In this document: positions 17,301 to 33,409 of the stretch, piece by piece | Layout of the letters: the number at the start of each line of letters is the position of its first letter | Position numbering within the stretch: the first letter of the stretch is position 1 | Origin: Streptomyces resistomycificus | GTDB taxonomy: Bacteria > Actinomycetota > Actinomycetes > Streptomycetales > Streptomycetaceae | Reading direction: 5' to 3' | DNA: 64,000 nucleotides | Assembly (NCBI RefSeq): GCF_001514265.1 | Contig: NZ_KQ949009.1 | Coordinates: 49,320-113,319 of the forward strand | Notes under the pieces: model-generated | The model's database searches: none | Told to the model about the DNA's origin: nothing | The model's input: the letters and a program-made list of their open reading frames with translations, nothing else | Position numbers and translations under genes: made by a program

Positions 17301-19144
17301 TCCTCAAGGACCCCAAGACACCGGTCGGCGCCATCCAGGTGCTCTCCGAGCACGAACGCCGGTGGCTGGTGCGGGGCGTCAACGACACGGCACATCCGCT
17401 GCCGGCGGGCACCCTGCCGGACGCGTTCGAGGCACAGGCCGCGCGCGAGCCCGACCGCGTCGCGCTGATCGGCGAACAGCAGACGCTGACCTACGGGGAG
17501 TTCAACCAGCGCGCCAACCGGCTGGCGCACTGGCTGATCGAGCAGGGCGCCGGGCCCGAGCGGCTGGTCGCCGTGCGCATCCCCCGCTCCGTCGACCTGA
17601 TGGTGGCGATCTACGCGGTGGTGAAGGCCGGCGCCGCCTACCTGCCGATCGACACCGAACTGCCCCAAGACCGCGTACGGCACGTACTGGACAGCGCCAA
17701 GCCCCTGCTGGTCCTCGACGGACAACTGCCCGACACGGGCGGCTACCCGACAACCAACCCCGAGCGGACCCTGTCGCCGGACAACGCCGCCTACGTCATC
17801 TACACCTCCGGCTCCACCGGCGGCCCCAAGGGCGTCCAGGTGGCACACCGGTCGGTCATGAACCGGCTCACGTGGGGCCTGGCGCACTTCGACGTCCACG
17901 CCGGCGACCGGGTGCTGCTGAGCACCACGGCGAGCTTCGACGTGTCGGTACCGGAACTGTTCGCGCCACTGCAGGCCGGCGCCGCCGTCGTCATCGCCCG
18001 CCCCGACGGACGCCGGGACCCCGCCTACCTCGCCGACCTGATCCGGCGCGAGCAGGTGACCGGCGCCGACTTCGTGCCCTCCCTGCTGGAGGCCTTCCTC
18101 GCCGAACCCTCGGCCAGGCAGTGCACCGCCCTGCGCTGGATCGAGGTCGCCGGCGAGGCGTTCCCGGCCGCCCTGGCCAACAGGGCCACCGACCTGCTGC
18201 CCGGCTGCTCGGTGCACAACCTCTACGGCCCCACCGAGGCATCGGTGGAGGTCACCGCCTGGCAGCACGTGCCGGGCGCCGACCGGGTGCCGATCGGCGC
18301 ACCCGTGTGGAACACCCAGGTGTACGTCCTGGACGCGGCACTGCGCCCGGTCGCCCCCGGCGTCGCCGGCGAGCTGTACCTGGCCGGCACCCAACTGGCC
18401 CGCGGCTACCTCGGGCAGAGCGCACTGACCGCGAACCGGTTCGTCGCCTGCCCCTTCGGCGAGCCGGGAGCACGGATGTACCGCACCGGCGACGTCGTGC
18501 GCTGGAACGAGGACGGCCAGGTCGAATACATCGGCCGCTCCGACTTCCAGGTGAAGATCCGCGGGTTCCGCATCGAACTGGGAGAGATCGAGCAGGCGCT
18601 GAGCGCGCACCCGGGCGTCGACAGCGCGGTGGCCGTGGTCCGCGAGGACCGCGCAGGCGACCAGCGGCTGGTCGCCTACGTGGTGCCGGGGGGCGGCACC
18701 ACGGATGTGGCCGGGCTGGATGTGACGGCCCTGACCGACCTGGCCCGCGAGCACCTGCCGAAGTACATGGTCCCCTCGGCGATCGTGCCGCTCACCACAC
18801 TGCCCACCACCCCCAGCGGCAAGCTCGACCGCAACGCGCTGCCCGCACCCGAGCACACCGAAACCGAACCGGGACGCGGGCCGCGCAACCCCAACGAGGA
18901 AGTCCTGTGCCGGCTGTTCGCCGAACTGCTCGGGGTGCAGGAGGTCGGCATCGACGTCGACTTCTTCAACCACGGTGGGCATTCGCTGCTGGCCACCCGG
19001 CTGATCGGCCGCATCCGCAACGAACTCAACGTCGACGTGAAGGTCACCACCGTCTTCCGCTCTCCGACCGTCGCCCAGCTGGCGGCCCGGATCGAGAAGC
19101 TCGCCACGTCGAACCGCCCCCAGCTGCGCCCGATGAACGTGTAG
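11381..19144 (+). CDS. NRPS, two modules: C-A-PCP-E / C-A-PCP
   Basis: A 2587-residue protein. Order: C about 1-440 (HHIALDG at 130), A about 460-975 (YTSGSTGTPKG near 612), PCP (VGGDS near 1015), E about 1060-1500 (HHLVVDG near 1202), C about 1550-1980 (HHTLFDG near 1698), A about 2000-2480, PCP (HGGHS near 2533). It begins directly at the C domain and lacks a loading A domain, so it must take a chain from another protein, probably the C-A*-PCP protein at 57138. First A pocket by manual alignment: D-V-F-S-V-A-S-Y-A, shared with both A domains of the next protein. Second: D-V-P-D-E-A-L-V-E, with acids at 278 and 299 that hint at a basic residue. The E domain makes residue 2 D-configured. RBS GGAGA precedes ATG 11381. 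Confidence 0.95.
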   Translation: MIPLSFAQRRLWFVDRFEGPSPTYNGAFALRLTGELDVAALKAALHDVVDRHEVLRTVIVEDNDGVPHQQVLASTRRPFPLPLVEVTEPERAAAVDQAATETFDLAADVPIRATLLRTAAREHTLVLVVHHIALDGESLGPLLRDLTTAYSARSQGGAPQWQPLPVQYADYTLWQQDVLGDESDPDSLAARQLAYWREALADLAQPLALPTDRPRPRAMSPRGDLVKFPIHPDLLTDVQKLAAQQDTTVSMVMQSALAVLLHHLGCGDDVPLGAPIAGRTDEELRDLVGFFVNTWVLRVDLSGNPTFLQLLQRVRERALAAYDHQDMPFERLVERLNPDRSTAYHPFFQVMLAWQEPLGELEFAGLDVTSETLETKTAKFDLFFNMIPDGSGGAGVRLEYATDLFDRSTVETLARRFVRVLSELVADSQRRIGAVDVLDADERERLLTRFNDTTQAVPQLTIPQLFESQAAATPDAPAVVCDQRTLTYRELDERANQIAWELIRRGAGPEDLVVLALPRTENLVAGLLGILKSGAGYLPMDPQYLGARAQSVLAEARPRFALTDTATAQDLPPHDMSSINLDDRTHWDTPPAAPRDADRVSPLRPDHLAYVMYTSGSTGTPKGAAITHRNVVNGVQELVRVLDAPPGWRMLAGTSVNFDVSVFELLSTLSTGGSAEVVANALALGEREGWDGHVISGVPSVLGELVGHLDKTSDVRTVVFAGDVLPARLVRQVREALPGVQIVNSYGQSESFYATTFSLPASRQWEHSDVAPIGTPLGNMRTYVLGPGLLPVPQGVIGELYVVGTCLGRGYHGHPALTAERYVASPFGPAGERMYRTGDLARWNADGRLECVGRGDGQVKVRGFRIETAEVEAAVTRHPGISEAVVISREAPSGGRQLVAYVVHTGEGAVGDDGAGGIGDVDVQSGASAAELRKFVAARLPDYMVPSAFVALGRLPLGPTGKLDRSQLPEPEFAGEAYRPPRTDAEKTVTAVYADVLGVERVGIDDDFFAVGGDSLRSIQVVARARAKGLNLTTREIFECRTAARLAEVASARRERVPALAEEEGGGVGPMPLQPVARHVFEHGGTTDRFAMSIVLELPADIDASGLAATLDAVLDRHDLLRARLVPGEELSLTVRPTGSVRAADLIRRVPCEGRWQDPDALQAAKAELDDAVGRLDPQAGTMADFVWFAPDSGAGRLLVVLHHLVVDGVSWRILMSDLAEAWQQVRSGRTPKLPAVGTSARRWASALDNEAFSPQREAELAYWRDLLEAPNPPLGSRAFDPALDTMSTLDTVRVQLPAEVTEAVLTRLPAAFKATGTDVLLAALALAVDRWRGSGRSTLVRLEGHGREEDVVPGADLSRTVGWFTSMYPARIDVQDVDAADVLAGGPAAATAIKRVKEQLRQVPDKGIGYGLLRYLNPETAEQLAPYPAPQIGFNYLGRISDTDVPEHLRADGWGPASWSAELIPAPDPDLPALSALEVNSVVTDTADGPRLQTVFMFPTGVLSRERTSELAALWVEMLHGMAAHAARPLIGGLTPSDAPLVTVRQHEIDDWEERYGRLVQVWPQAPGQSGIQFQAALADGTFDVYHMQFVLHLSGHVDPQRMRAAGQALLERYPNLRSAFLAGADGDPLQIVADHVKLPWRHTDLTGRSEAEQNTALDTALAQDRADQLDPTRPPLLRLALLTCGPQHAKLVITAHHTLFDGWSSPLVIKDLVRLYAGEEPAPVRSYGDYLAWLSGQDREASAARWKDELAGFDQPTLLAAGRAQKGEASRLGRVEVPLSIDQGRELARRAAELGVTLNTLLQGAWAVLLSKLTGQHDVVFGAAVNGRPADLVGSDEMVGLFINTLPTRVGCRPNQTVGEVITDLQDRQISLLDHHSYGLADIQRGVGLPALFDTIVVFENYPIDREGIVEANDSAGFSIDAIRPFAGSHYPLTLNSSDPYLRLSLDYQTNLFERDAAQEIAARLVRVLEQVLKDPKTPVGAIQVLSEHERRWLVRGVNDTAHPLPAGTLPDAFEAQAAREPDRVALIGEQQTLTYGEFNQRANRLAHWLIEQGAGPERLVAVRIPRSVDLMVAIYAVVKAGAAYLPIDTELPQDRVRHVLDSAKPLLVLDGQLPDTGGYPTTNPERTLSPDNAAYVIYTSGSTGGPKGVQVAHRSVMNRLTWGLAHFDVHAGDRVLLSTTASFDVSVPELFAPLQAGAAVVIARPDGRRDPAYLADLIRREQVTGADFVPSLLEAFLAEPSARQCTALRWIEVAGEAFPAALANRATDLLPGCSVHNLYGPTEASVEVTAWQHVPGADRVPIGAPVWNTQVYVLDAALRPVAPGVAGELYLAGTQLARGYLGQSALTANRFVACPFGEPGARMYRTGDVVRWNEDGQVEYIGRSDFQVKIRGFRIELGEIEQALSAHPGVDSAVAVVREDRAGDQRLVAYVVPGGGTTDVAGLDVTALTDLAREHLPKYMVPSAIVPLTTLPTTPSGKLDRNALPAPEHTETEPGRGPRNPNEEVLCRLFAELLGVQEVGIDVDFFNHGGHSLLATRLIGRIRNELNVDVKVTTVFRSPTVAQLAARIEKLATSNRPQLRPMNV

Positions 19145-19154
19145 GAGTGCGTTG

Positions 19155-26948
<7,794 letters not shown>

Positions 26949-26952
26949 AGCA

Positions 26953-29900
26953 ATGATTCCGCTGTCATTCGCACAACGCCGCATGTGGCTACTGCACCAA
27001 CTGGAGCGGGGAGCGGCGACCTACAACATATCGGCGGCGTTCAGGCTGACCGGAGCACTGGACGAGGCCGCCCTGGCCGCGGCGGTCGGCGACGTGGTCG
27101 AGCGGCACGAGATCCTGCGCACCACCTACGCGACGGACGACGACGGCGAGCCCTCCTCGCACATCCTGCCCATGGAGCAGGCCTCACCCCGGCTGCGGGT
27201 GATCGAGGTGGCACCCAAGGACACGGCCGGCGCGATCGCCGAGGCCGTCGCGCACCGCTTCGACCTCGCCGCCGAACTCCCGCTGCGCGCCAGCCTGCTG
27301 CGCTGCTCCGCACGCGAACACGTCCTGGTCATGGTCATCCACCACATCGCCTCCGACGGCAGCTCGAGCGCGCCGATGATGCGGGACCTGATCGACGCCT
27401 ACACCGCCCGCCAGGACGGCCGGGCCCCGCAGTGGGAGCCGCTGCCGGTGCAGTACAAGGACTACGCGCTGTGGCAGCGCGAGGTGCTCGGCGACCCCGC
27501 CGACCCGACCAGTCTCGCCGCCGCGCAGGTCGAGTACTGGCGCGGCGAACTGGCCGGGGTGCCGCAGCCGCTGAGCCTGCCGCTGGACCGCCCGCGGCCC
27601 GCCCAGGCCAACTCGCACGGCGACACGGTCGACCTCTTCGTCCAGCCGCAGGTGGCCACCGGACTGCACAAGCTCGCCGAGGAGCGCGGATCGACCATGT
27701 CGATGGTCCTGCAGGCCGCCCTGGCGGTCCTGCTGCGCACCCTCGGCGGCGGCGACGACGTGACGATCGGCAGCCCGATCGCCGGGCGCACCGACGAGGC
27801 GCTGGCCGACCTGATCGGGTTCTTCGTCAACACCCAGGTGCTGCGCGCCGACCTGCACGGCAACCCGTCCTTCACCGACCTGCTCGCGCAGGTACGCGAC
27901 AAGGCCCTGACGGCCTACGAGTACCAGGACGTGCCGTTCGATCTGCTGGTCGAGGCCATCAACCCCGAACGCTCCGCGTCCTACCAGCCGCTGTTCCAGG
28001 TGATGTTCGCCTGGCAGAGCTACCAGAAGCCCGATCTGTCCATCCCCGGCCTCGAGGTGACGTTCGAGCAGGCCATCCCCTCGACCGCCATGGTCGACCT
28101 GTTCTTCAGCCTGACCGTGGACGAAGCCGGCGCACTGCGAGGCGACCTCCAGTACGCCACCCAGCTCTTCGACCGCGCCTGCGCCGAGGAGATCGCCGCC
28201 CGCTTCGTGCGGGTCCTGGAGCAGCTGGCCGCCGACCCTGATATGCGCGTCGCGGACGTCGACGTGCTCAGCGCACCGGAGCGGCAACGGCTGCTGACGG
28301 AGGTGAACGACGCCCGCAACGACATCCCCGACGCCACCCTGGTCGAGCTGTTCGAGCGGCAGGCGGCCCGGCACACCGACGCGGTCGCACTCGTCTGCGA
28401 CGGCGACACCCTCACCTACGGTCAGGTCAACGCCCGCGCCAACCGGCTCGCCCGCCACCTCGTCGCCCAGGGCGTGGGCCCCGAGTCCCTCGTCGGGATC
28501 TGCCTCGAGCGCTCGGCCGACCTGGTCGTCGCGCTGCTCGCCGTCCTCAAGGCGGGCGGCGCCTATCTGCCCATCGACCCCGACTCCCCGTCCGACCGCA
28601 TCGCCTACATGCTCCAGGACGCGGCGCCCGTCCTGCTGGTCACCACCAGCACCACCAGCGCCGCACAGGACCTGGCCCCGGCCCTCCCGCAGCTCCACCT
28701 CGACGGGGCCCGGCCCTTCGCCGACCAGCCGGACAGCGACCTCACCGACGCCGACCGCCGGGCCGCCCTGCGCCCCGAGCACCCGGCCTACGTGATCTAC
28801 ACCTCCGGGTCCACCGGCCGCCCCAAGGGCGTACTGATCCCGCACCGCAACGTGGTCGGTCTCTTCAGCGCCACCCGCGACTTCGCCTTCGGCGCCGACG
28901 ACGTGTGGACCCTCTTCCACTCCTACGCCTTCGACTTCTCGGTGTGGGAGCTGTGGGGTCCGCTGCTGCACGGCGGACGCCTGGTCGTGGTCCCCTACGA
29001 CGTCTCCCGCTCCCCGGCCGACTTCCTCCGGCTCCTGGCCCGCGAACAGGTCACCGTCCTCAACCAGACCCCCTCGGCCTTCTACCAGCTCATCCAGGCC
29101 GACGCCGAGAGCCCCGGCCAGGACCTGGCGCTGCGCTACGTGGTGTTCGGCGGCGAGGCCCTCGACCTGAACCGCCTCGCCGACTGGTACACCCGCCACG
29201 CCCCCGACGCGCCGGTGCTGGTGAACATGTACGGCATCACCGAGACCACCGTGCACGTCACCCGCATCGACCTGGACGAGCACTCCGCCGCCCGCTACCG
29301 GGCCAGCGTGATCGGCCCGGCCGTCGCGGGACTGCGCGCCTACGTCCTGGACTCCGGCCTCAAGCCGGCGCCCACCGGCGTGACCGGGGAACTGTACGTG
29401 GCCGGCTACGGCCTGGCCCGCGGCTACCACGGCCGGCCCGGCCTGACCGCGGGACGGTTCGTCGCCTGCCCCTTCGGCGAGCCGGGGGAGCGCATGTACC
29501 GCACCGGCGATCTCGTCCGCTGGAGCAGGGCCGGCCAACTGGAGTACGGGGGGCGGGCCGACTCCCAGGTGAAGATCCGCGGCTTCCGGATCGAGCTGGG
29601 CGAGATCGAGCACGTGCTGGCCGGGCATCCGGGCGTGGCGCAGGCGGTGGTCGTGGTCCGCGAGAACCAGGAGGACGACCAACGCCTCGTGGCCTACGTG
29701 GTGCCCGAGCCCGCCGCCGAGCAGGCCGGGCTCAGCGAGCTGCCCGAGTACCTGCGCGACCGCCTCCCGGACTACATGGTGCCCTCCGCGGTGATCACGC
29801 TGTCACAGATCCCGCTGACCTCGAACGGGAAACTCGACCGGCGGGCCCTGCCCTCGGAGGACCCCCGCACCCAGGTCAGCCGGGAGCCCCGCAACGCCTA

Positions 29901-30843
29901 CGAACACGGACTGTGCGCCCTCTTCGCCGAGTTGCTGGGCCTGGAACAGGTCGGCATCGACGACGGCTTCTTCGCACTGGGCGGACACTCGCTCCTGGCC
30001 ACCCGGCTCAGCGTCCGCATCCGCAACGAGTTCGACATCGACATTCCCATCAGGACGATCATCAAGTACCCCACGGTGGCCGAACTGGCCGCGCTGATGC
30101 TCGCCGGCGGCGTACCCGACGACGACGCCGACTCCTTCGCGGTCGTCCTGCCCCTCAACAGCGACCCCGGCACGGGCAAGCCGCCGGTGTGGTTCTTCCA
30201 CGGCGGCGGGGGACTGGGCTGGGCCTACTACAGCTTCGTGCTGCACCTGCCGGACCGGCCGGCCTACGCCCTGCAGTCCCGCGGCTCCGACGGCGAGGAC
30301 ACCCTGGCGGGCTCCGTGACGGAGATGATCGACGACTACGTCACCCAGATGCTGAAGATCCAGCCGCAGGGGCCCTTCAACCTGATCGGCTGGTCCTACG
30401 GCGGCACCGTCGTCCAGGCCGTCGCCGACGCACTCGACCGGCGCGGCCACGAGGTCGCCCTGGTGGCCGTCCTGGACGCCCAGCCCGGAGGGCACGGGTT
30501 CACCCAGGTACACGCCGGCAAGGAGTCCTCGGACTACCGGGCCGAACTCGAGGACGACTTCAGCCAGTACATCCGCATGGGCAACCGGCAGGGCTTCCTG
30601 GACACCATGTCGAAGGTGATGGCCAACAACACCGCCCTCATGATGGATTACCGCTCGCCGGTCTACCGCGGCGACGTGCTGTATTTCAACGCGACGCTCG
30701 AGGACACCTCCTACGCGCACCTGTGGCGGCCCTACGTCCTGGGCTCCCTCGAAGTGCACGACATGCACGCCACCCACCACGAAATGCACATGCCCGCACC
30801 CGTGGCCGAGTTCTTCGAGGTCGTCCACCCCCGGCTGGCGTGA
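26953..30843 (+). CDS. NRPS termination module: C-A(Thr)-PCP-TE
   Basis: A 1296-residue protein. C about 1-440 (HHIASDG at 130), A about 455-960 (YTSGSTGRPKG near 616), PCP (LGGHS near 1012), TE about 1065-1296 with nucleophile motif IGWSYGGTV near 1147. The A pocket aligns as D-F-W-N-V-G-M-V-H, the well-known threonine code, so residue 6 is probably Thr or a close relative. The TE should release the peptide, most likely by cyclisation onto a side-chain hydroxyl such as a beta-hydroxy group on residue 1 (inference). It starts 4 bases after the previous NRPS stop, so the three NRPS genes form one transcription unit. Confidence 0.95.
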   Translation: MIPLSFAQRRMWLLHQLERGAATYNISAAFRLTGALDEAALAAAVGDVVERHEILRTTYATDDDGEPSSHILPMEQASPRLRVIEVAPKDTAGAIAEAVAHRFDLAAELPLRASLLRCSAREHVLVMVIHHIASDGSSSAPMMRDLIDAYTARQDGRAPQWEPLPVQYKDYALWQREVLGDPADPTSLAAAQVEYWRGELAGVPQPLSLPLDRPRPAQANSHGDTVDLFVQPQVATGLHKLAEERGSTMSMVLQAALAVLLRTLGGGDDVTIGSPIAGRTDEALADLIGFFVNTQVLRADLHGNPSFTDLLAQVRDKALTAYEYQDVPFDLLVEAINPERSASYQPLFQVMFAWQSYQKPDLSIPGLEVTFEQAIPSTAMVDLFFSLTVDEAGALRGDLQYATQLFDRACAEEIAARFVRVLEQLAADPDMRVADVDVLSAPERQRLLTEVNDARNDIPDATLVELFERQAARHTDAVALVCDGDTLTYGQVNARANRLARHLVAQGVGPESLVGICLERSADLVVALLAVLKAGGAYLPIDPDSPSDRIAYMLQDAAPVLLVTTSTTSAAQDLAPALPQLHLDGARPFADQPDSDLTDADRRAALRPEHPAYVIYTSGSTGRPKGVLIPHRNVVGLFSATRDFAFGADDVWTLFHSYAFDFSVWELWGPLLHGGRLVVVPYDVSRSPADFLRLLAREQVTVLNQTPSAFYQLIQADAESPGQDLALRYVVFGGEALDLNRLADWYTRHAPDAPVLVNMYGITETTVHVTRIDLDEHSAARYRASVIGPAVAGLRAYVLDSGLKPAPTGVTGELYVAGYGLARGYHGRPGLTAGRFVACPFGEPGERMYRTGDLVRWSRAGQLEYGGRADSQVKIRGFRIELGEIEHVLAGHPGVAQAVVVVRENQEDDQRLVAYVVPEPAAEQAGLSELPEYLRDRLPDYMVPSAVITLSQIPLTSNGKLDRRALPSEDPRTQVSREPRNAYEHGLCALFAELLGLEQVGIDDGFFALGGHSLLATRLSVRIRNEFDIDIPIRTIIKYPTVAELAALMLAGGVPDDDADSFAVVLPLNSDPGTGKPPVWFFHGGGGLGWAYYSFVLHLPDRPAYALQSRGSDGEDTLAGSVTEMIDDYVTQMLKIQPQGPFNLIGWSYGGTVVQAVADALDRRGHEVALVAVLDAQPGGHGFTQVHAGKESSDYRAELEDDFSQYIRMGNRQGFLDTMSKVMANNTALMMDYRSPVYRGDVLYFNATLEDTSYAHLWRPYVLGSLEVHDMHATHHEMHMPAPVAEFFEVVHPRLA

Positions 30844-30910
30844 CGGCCGGACATCCACGTCCCACCACCGGTGCAACAAACGAGTCAACGGATGAGGGAG
30901 GTCGGTCGGG

Positions 30911-31642
30911 GTGACACAACCCGGCATGTCCGCACCACACGGCAACCAGGCCGCACTGCTGTGCGTGCCCTTCGCGGGAGCAGGCCCGTCGTTCTTCCAC
31001 CCCTGGCGGGAGCTTGCCGCCGGCCGGTGGCGCGTGACCTCGGTCGAACTGCCCGGCAGGGAACGGCGGATCCTGCAGACGCCGTACCGCAACGTCGTCG
31101 AAGCGGCCAAGAACTCCGTCGACGACATCGTCGCCGACCTCGGCGAGGGAACACCGACCGTGCTGTTCGGGCACAGCCTGGGCGCGGTCCTCGCCTACGA
31201 GCTGGCACACCTGCTGAGCATGCGCGGCATACCGGTCGAGCGGCTGGTCGTCAGCGGCTCGCCCGGCCCCTGGACCCAGCGCGAGCGGCGCGCGAGCGGC
31301 CTTCCGGACGAGGAGTTCCTCGCCAGGGTCGAGGAGTTCGCGGGCTTTCGGCACGAGGCCCTGGACCACCCGGAGATGCGGGAACTGATCCTCCCCACGC
31401 TCCAGGCCGACTGCGAGATGCACGAGAACTACCTCCCGAGCACCGACGCACCGCTGTCGGTGCCGATCTGCTCGCTGCGCGGCAGCTGTGACGGCCTGGT
31501 CAGCGCCGAGGAGGCCCAGCAGTGGCAGGCGGCGACCACGGGCGCCTTCAGCTACGCGGAGTTCGAGGGCGACCACATGTACCTGGTCGATCTCGGCCGG
31601 GAGGTGCTGGACGTGATCGAGGCGGAATCCGCCCACGGTTGA
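30911..31642 (+). CDS. Type II thioesterase (editing)
   Basis: A 243-residue alpha/beta hydrolase with LLCVPFAGAGPSFFHPW, VELPGRERR, nucleophile motif VLFGHSLGAVLAYE, and EFEGDHMYLVD near the C-terminus with the catalytic His. The GTG at 30911 is preceded by GAGGGAGG. It follows the NRPS termination module by 67 bases and precedes the ABC exporter. The probable role is clearing misprimed or stalled groups from carrier domains of the NRPS line. Confidence 0.92.
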   Translation: MTQPGMSAPHGNQAALLCVPFAGAGPSFFHPWRELAAGRWRVTSVELPGRERRILQTPYRNVVEAAKNSVDDIVADLGEGTPTVLFGHSLGAVLAYELAHLLSMRGIPVERLVVSGSPGPWTQRERRASGLPDEEFLARVEEFAGFRHEALDHPEMRELILPTLQADCEMHENYLPSTDAPLSVPICSLRGSCDGLVSAEEAQQWQAATTGAFSYAEFEGDHMYLVDLGREVLDVIEAESAHG

Positions 31643-31697
31643 CGCCATGTCAGAGGCGTGACAGGTGCGTGACAGGCCCGGAGAGGAAAGTGAAGGC

Positions 31698-32651
31698 ATG
31701 AGAAGTTCAGCGATCGCAGTTTCAGGGCTGCGCAAGGCATATGGCGACAAGGTCGTGCTCGACGGCATCGACTTCGATGTCGCCGCAGGATCGATCTTCT
31801 CCCTGCTCGGCCCCAACGGGGCCGGCAAGACGACGACGGTGAACGTCCTGACGACACTGCTGAAAGCCGACGCCGGCACGGTGAGCATCGCCGGGCACGA
31901 CGTGGTCAGCGCGACCAGGCAGGTACGCGCGGCCATCGGCGTGACCGGCCAGTTCGCCGCCGTGGACGAACTGCTGTCGGGCCGGGAGAACCTGCAGCTG
32001 ATGGCGGACCTGAAGCGCGTGCGCTCCGGTGACCAGCTGGTCACCCGGCTGCTGGAGCGGTTCGACCTGGTGGAGTCCGCGGACAAGCTGGCGGCGACCT
32101 ACTCCGGCGGTATGCGCCGCAAGCTCGACCTGGCGATGACGCTGGTCGGCAACCCGCAGATCATCTTCCTCGACGAGCCGACCACGGGCCTCGACCCCCG
32201 CAGCCGGCGCACCATGTGGGGCATCGTCCGCGAGCTGGTGGCCGAGGGCACCACCATCTTCCTCACCACCCAGTACCTCGAGGAAGCCGACCAGCTCGCC
32301 GACCGGATCGCCGTCCTCAACCAGGGCCGCCTGGTCGCCCAGGGCACCCCCGAGGAACTCAAGCGCCAGATCCCCGGCACCCACATCCGCTTCCGGTTCG
32401 CCGACGTCTACGAACTCGACGCGGCGGCACGGGTCCTGGCCGAGGCCACGCGCGACGACGAGGAGCTGACCCTGCGGGTGCCCAGCGACGGCGAGACGAG
32501 GTCGCTGCGGGCCCTGCTGGACCGCCTCGACACGCACACCATCGACGCCCAGGAGTTCTCGGTGCACCGGCCGGACCTCGACGACGTCTTCCTCGCCCTG
32601 ACCGACCACACCAGCACCGAGCACCCGAGCAAGGAGGCGATCGCACAGTGA
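31698..32651 (+). CDS. ABC exporter ATP-binding subunit (DrrA-like)
   Basis: A 317-residue ATPase with Walker A LGPNGAGKTTT, signature YSGGMRRKLDLAMTLV, Walker B IIFLDEPTTGLDPRSR and switch-His region TIFLTTQYLEEADQLADR. The C-terminal extension matches daunorubicin-resistance DrrA-type ATPases, which drive export of hydrophobic antibiotics. ATG 31698 is chosen for its GAGAGGAAAG upstream; the reading frame extends to an upstream GTG at 31665. Its TGA overlaps the GTG of the permease gene, so the two are translationally coupled. Probable role: product export and self-resistance. Confidence 0.93.
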   Translation: MRSSAIAVSGLRKAYGDKVVLDGIDFDVAAGSIFSLLGPNGAGKTTTVNVLTTLLKADAGTVSIAGHDVVSATRQVRAAIGVTGQFAAVDELLSGRENLQLMADLKRVRSGDQLVTRLLERFDLVESADKLAATYSGGMRRKLDLAMTLVGNPQIIFLDEPTTGLDPRSRRTMWGIVRELVAEGTTIFLTTQYLEEADQLADRIAVLNQGRLVAQGTPEELKRQIPGTHIRFRFADVYELDAAARVLAEATRDDEELTLRVPSDGETRSLRALLDRLDTHTIDAQEFSVHRPDLDDVFLALTDHTSTEHPSKEAIAQ

Positions 32652-33409
32652 GCACTGTCTCGACGCCGTTGGCCGATTCGTCGATCATGCTGCGCCGCAA
32701 CCTGAAGCACAACGTGCGCAACCCCGTCACGATGTTCAACGCGGTCCTGTTCCCCATCGTCATCATGCTGATGTTCGTCAAGGTGTTCGGCGGCGCGTTC
32801 AGCGTCGGCGACGCCTACATCGACTACGTGACGCCCGGACTGCTCGTGATGGCCATCAGCTACGGGCTGGGCGCCACCGCGACCGCTGTGAACTCCGACA
32901 TGACCAAGGGCGTCATCAACCGCTTCAAGGTCATGGACGTCTCCCGCGGCGCCATGCTGACCGGACACGTCGTCATCACCACGGTGCGCTCCCTGGTGGG
33001 CTGCGCGGCCATCATCGGCGTGGCCTTCGCGATGGGCTTCGACCCCGCCGCGAGCGCCGTCGACTGGCTCGGCGTGCTCGGTGTCATCGTGCTGCTCAGC
33101 TTCGCGGCCGGCTGGCTCACCGTCGCCATGGGACTGGCCGCCAAGACCGCCGAGTCGGCGGGCATGGCCGCCGTACCGCTGATCATGCTGCCGTTCTTGA
33201 GCAGCGCGTTCGTCCCCGCGGACACGATGGGGGCCGGCGTACGGCAGTTCGCCGAGTACCAGCCCTTCACCCCGATCATCGAGACGCTGCGCGGACTGCT
33301 GGCGGGCACCCCCTCCAGCGGCGACGCGATCGCCGCGGTCGCCTGGTGCCTCGGGCTCGCCCTCCTCGGATACGTGTGGTCGGTCTCCACCTTCAAGAAG
33401 CGCGCGTGA
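32648..33409 (+). CDS. ABC exporter membrane subunit (DrrB-like, ABC-2 type)
   Basis: A 253-residue integral membrane protein with about six hydrophobic segments: PVTMFNAVLFPIVIMLMFVK, TPGLLVMAISYGLG, SLVGCAAIIGVAFAMG, WLGVLGVIVLLSFAAGWLTV, AAVPLIMLPFLSSAFVPADT and AVAWCLGLALLGYVWSV. The pattern PADTMGAGVRQFAEYQPFTPIIE is typical of DrrB/ABC-2 permeases. The GTG start overlaps the stop of the ATPase gene (GTGA). Together they form the likely exporter of the cluster product. Confidence 0.93.
   Translation: MSTVSTPLADSSIMLRRNLKHNVRNPVTMFNAVLFPIVIMLMFVKVFGGAFSVGDAYIDYVTPGLLVMAISYGLGATATAVNSDMTKGVINRFKVMDVSRGAMLTGHVVITTVRSLVGCAAIIGVAFAMGFDPAASAVDWLGVLGVIVLLSFAAGWLTVAMGLAAKTAESAGMAAVPLIMLPFLSSAFVPADTMGAGVRQFAEYQPFTPIIETLRGLLAGTPSSGDAIAAVAWCLGLALLGYVWSVSTFKKRA

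Noticed and set aside
15305..18982. 1225-codon minus-strand frame opposite the first NRPS
   Set aside because: Antisense shadow of a gene whose NRPS motifs are complete; composition is Gly/Val/Gln-rich without domains.
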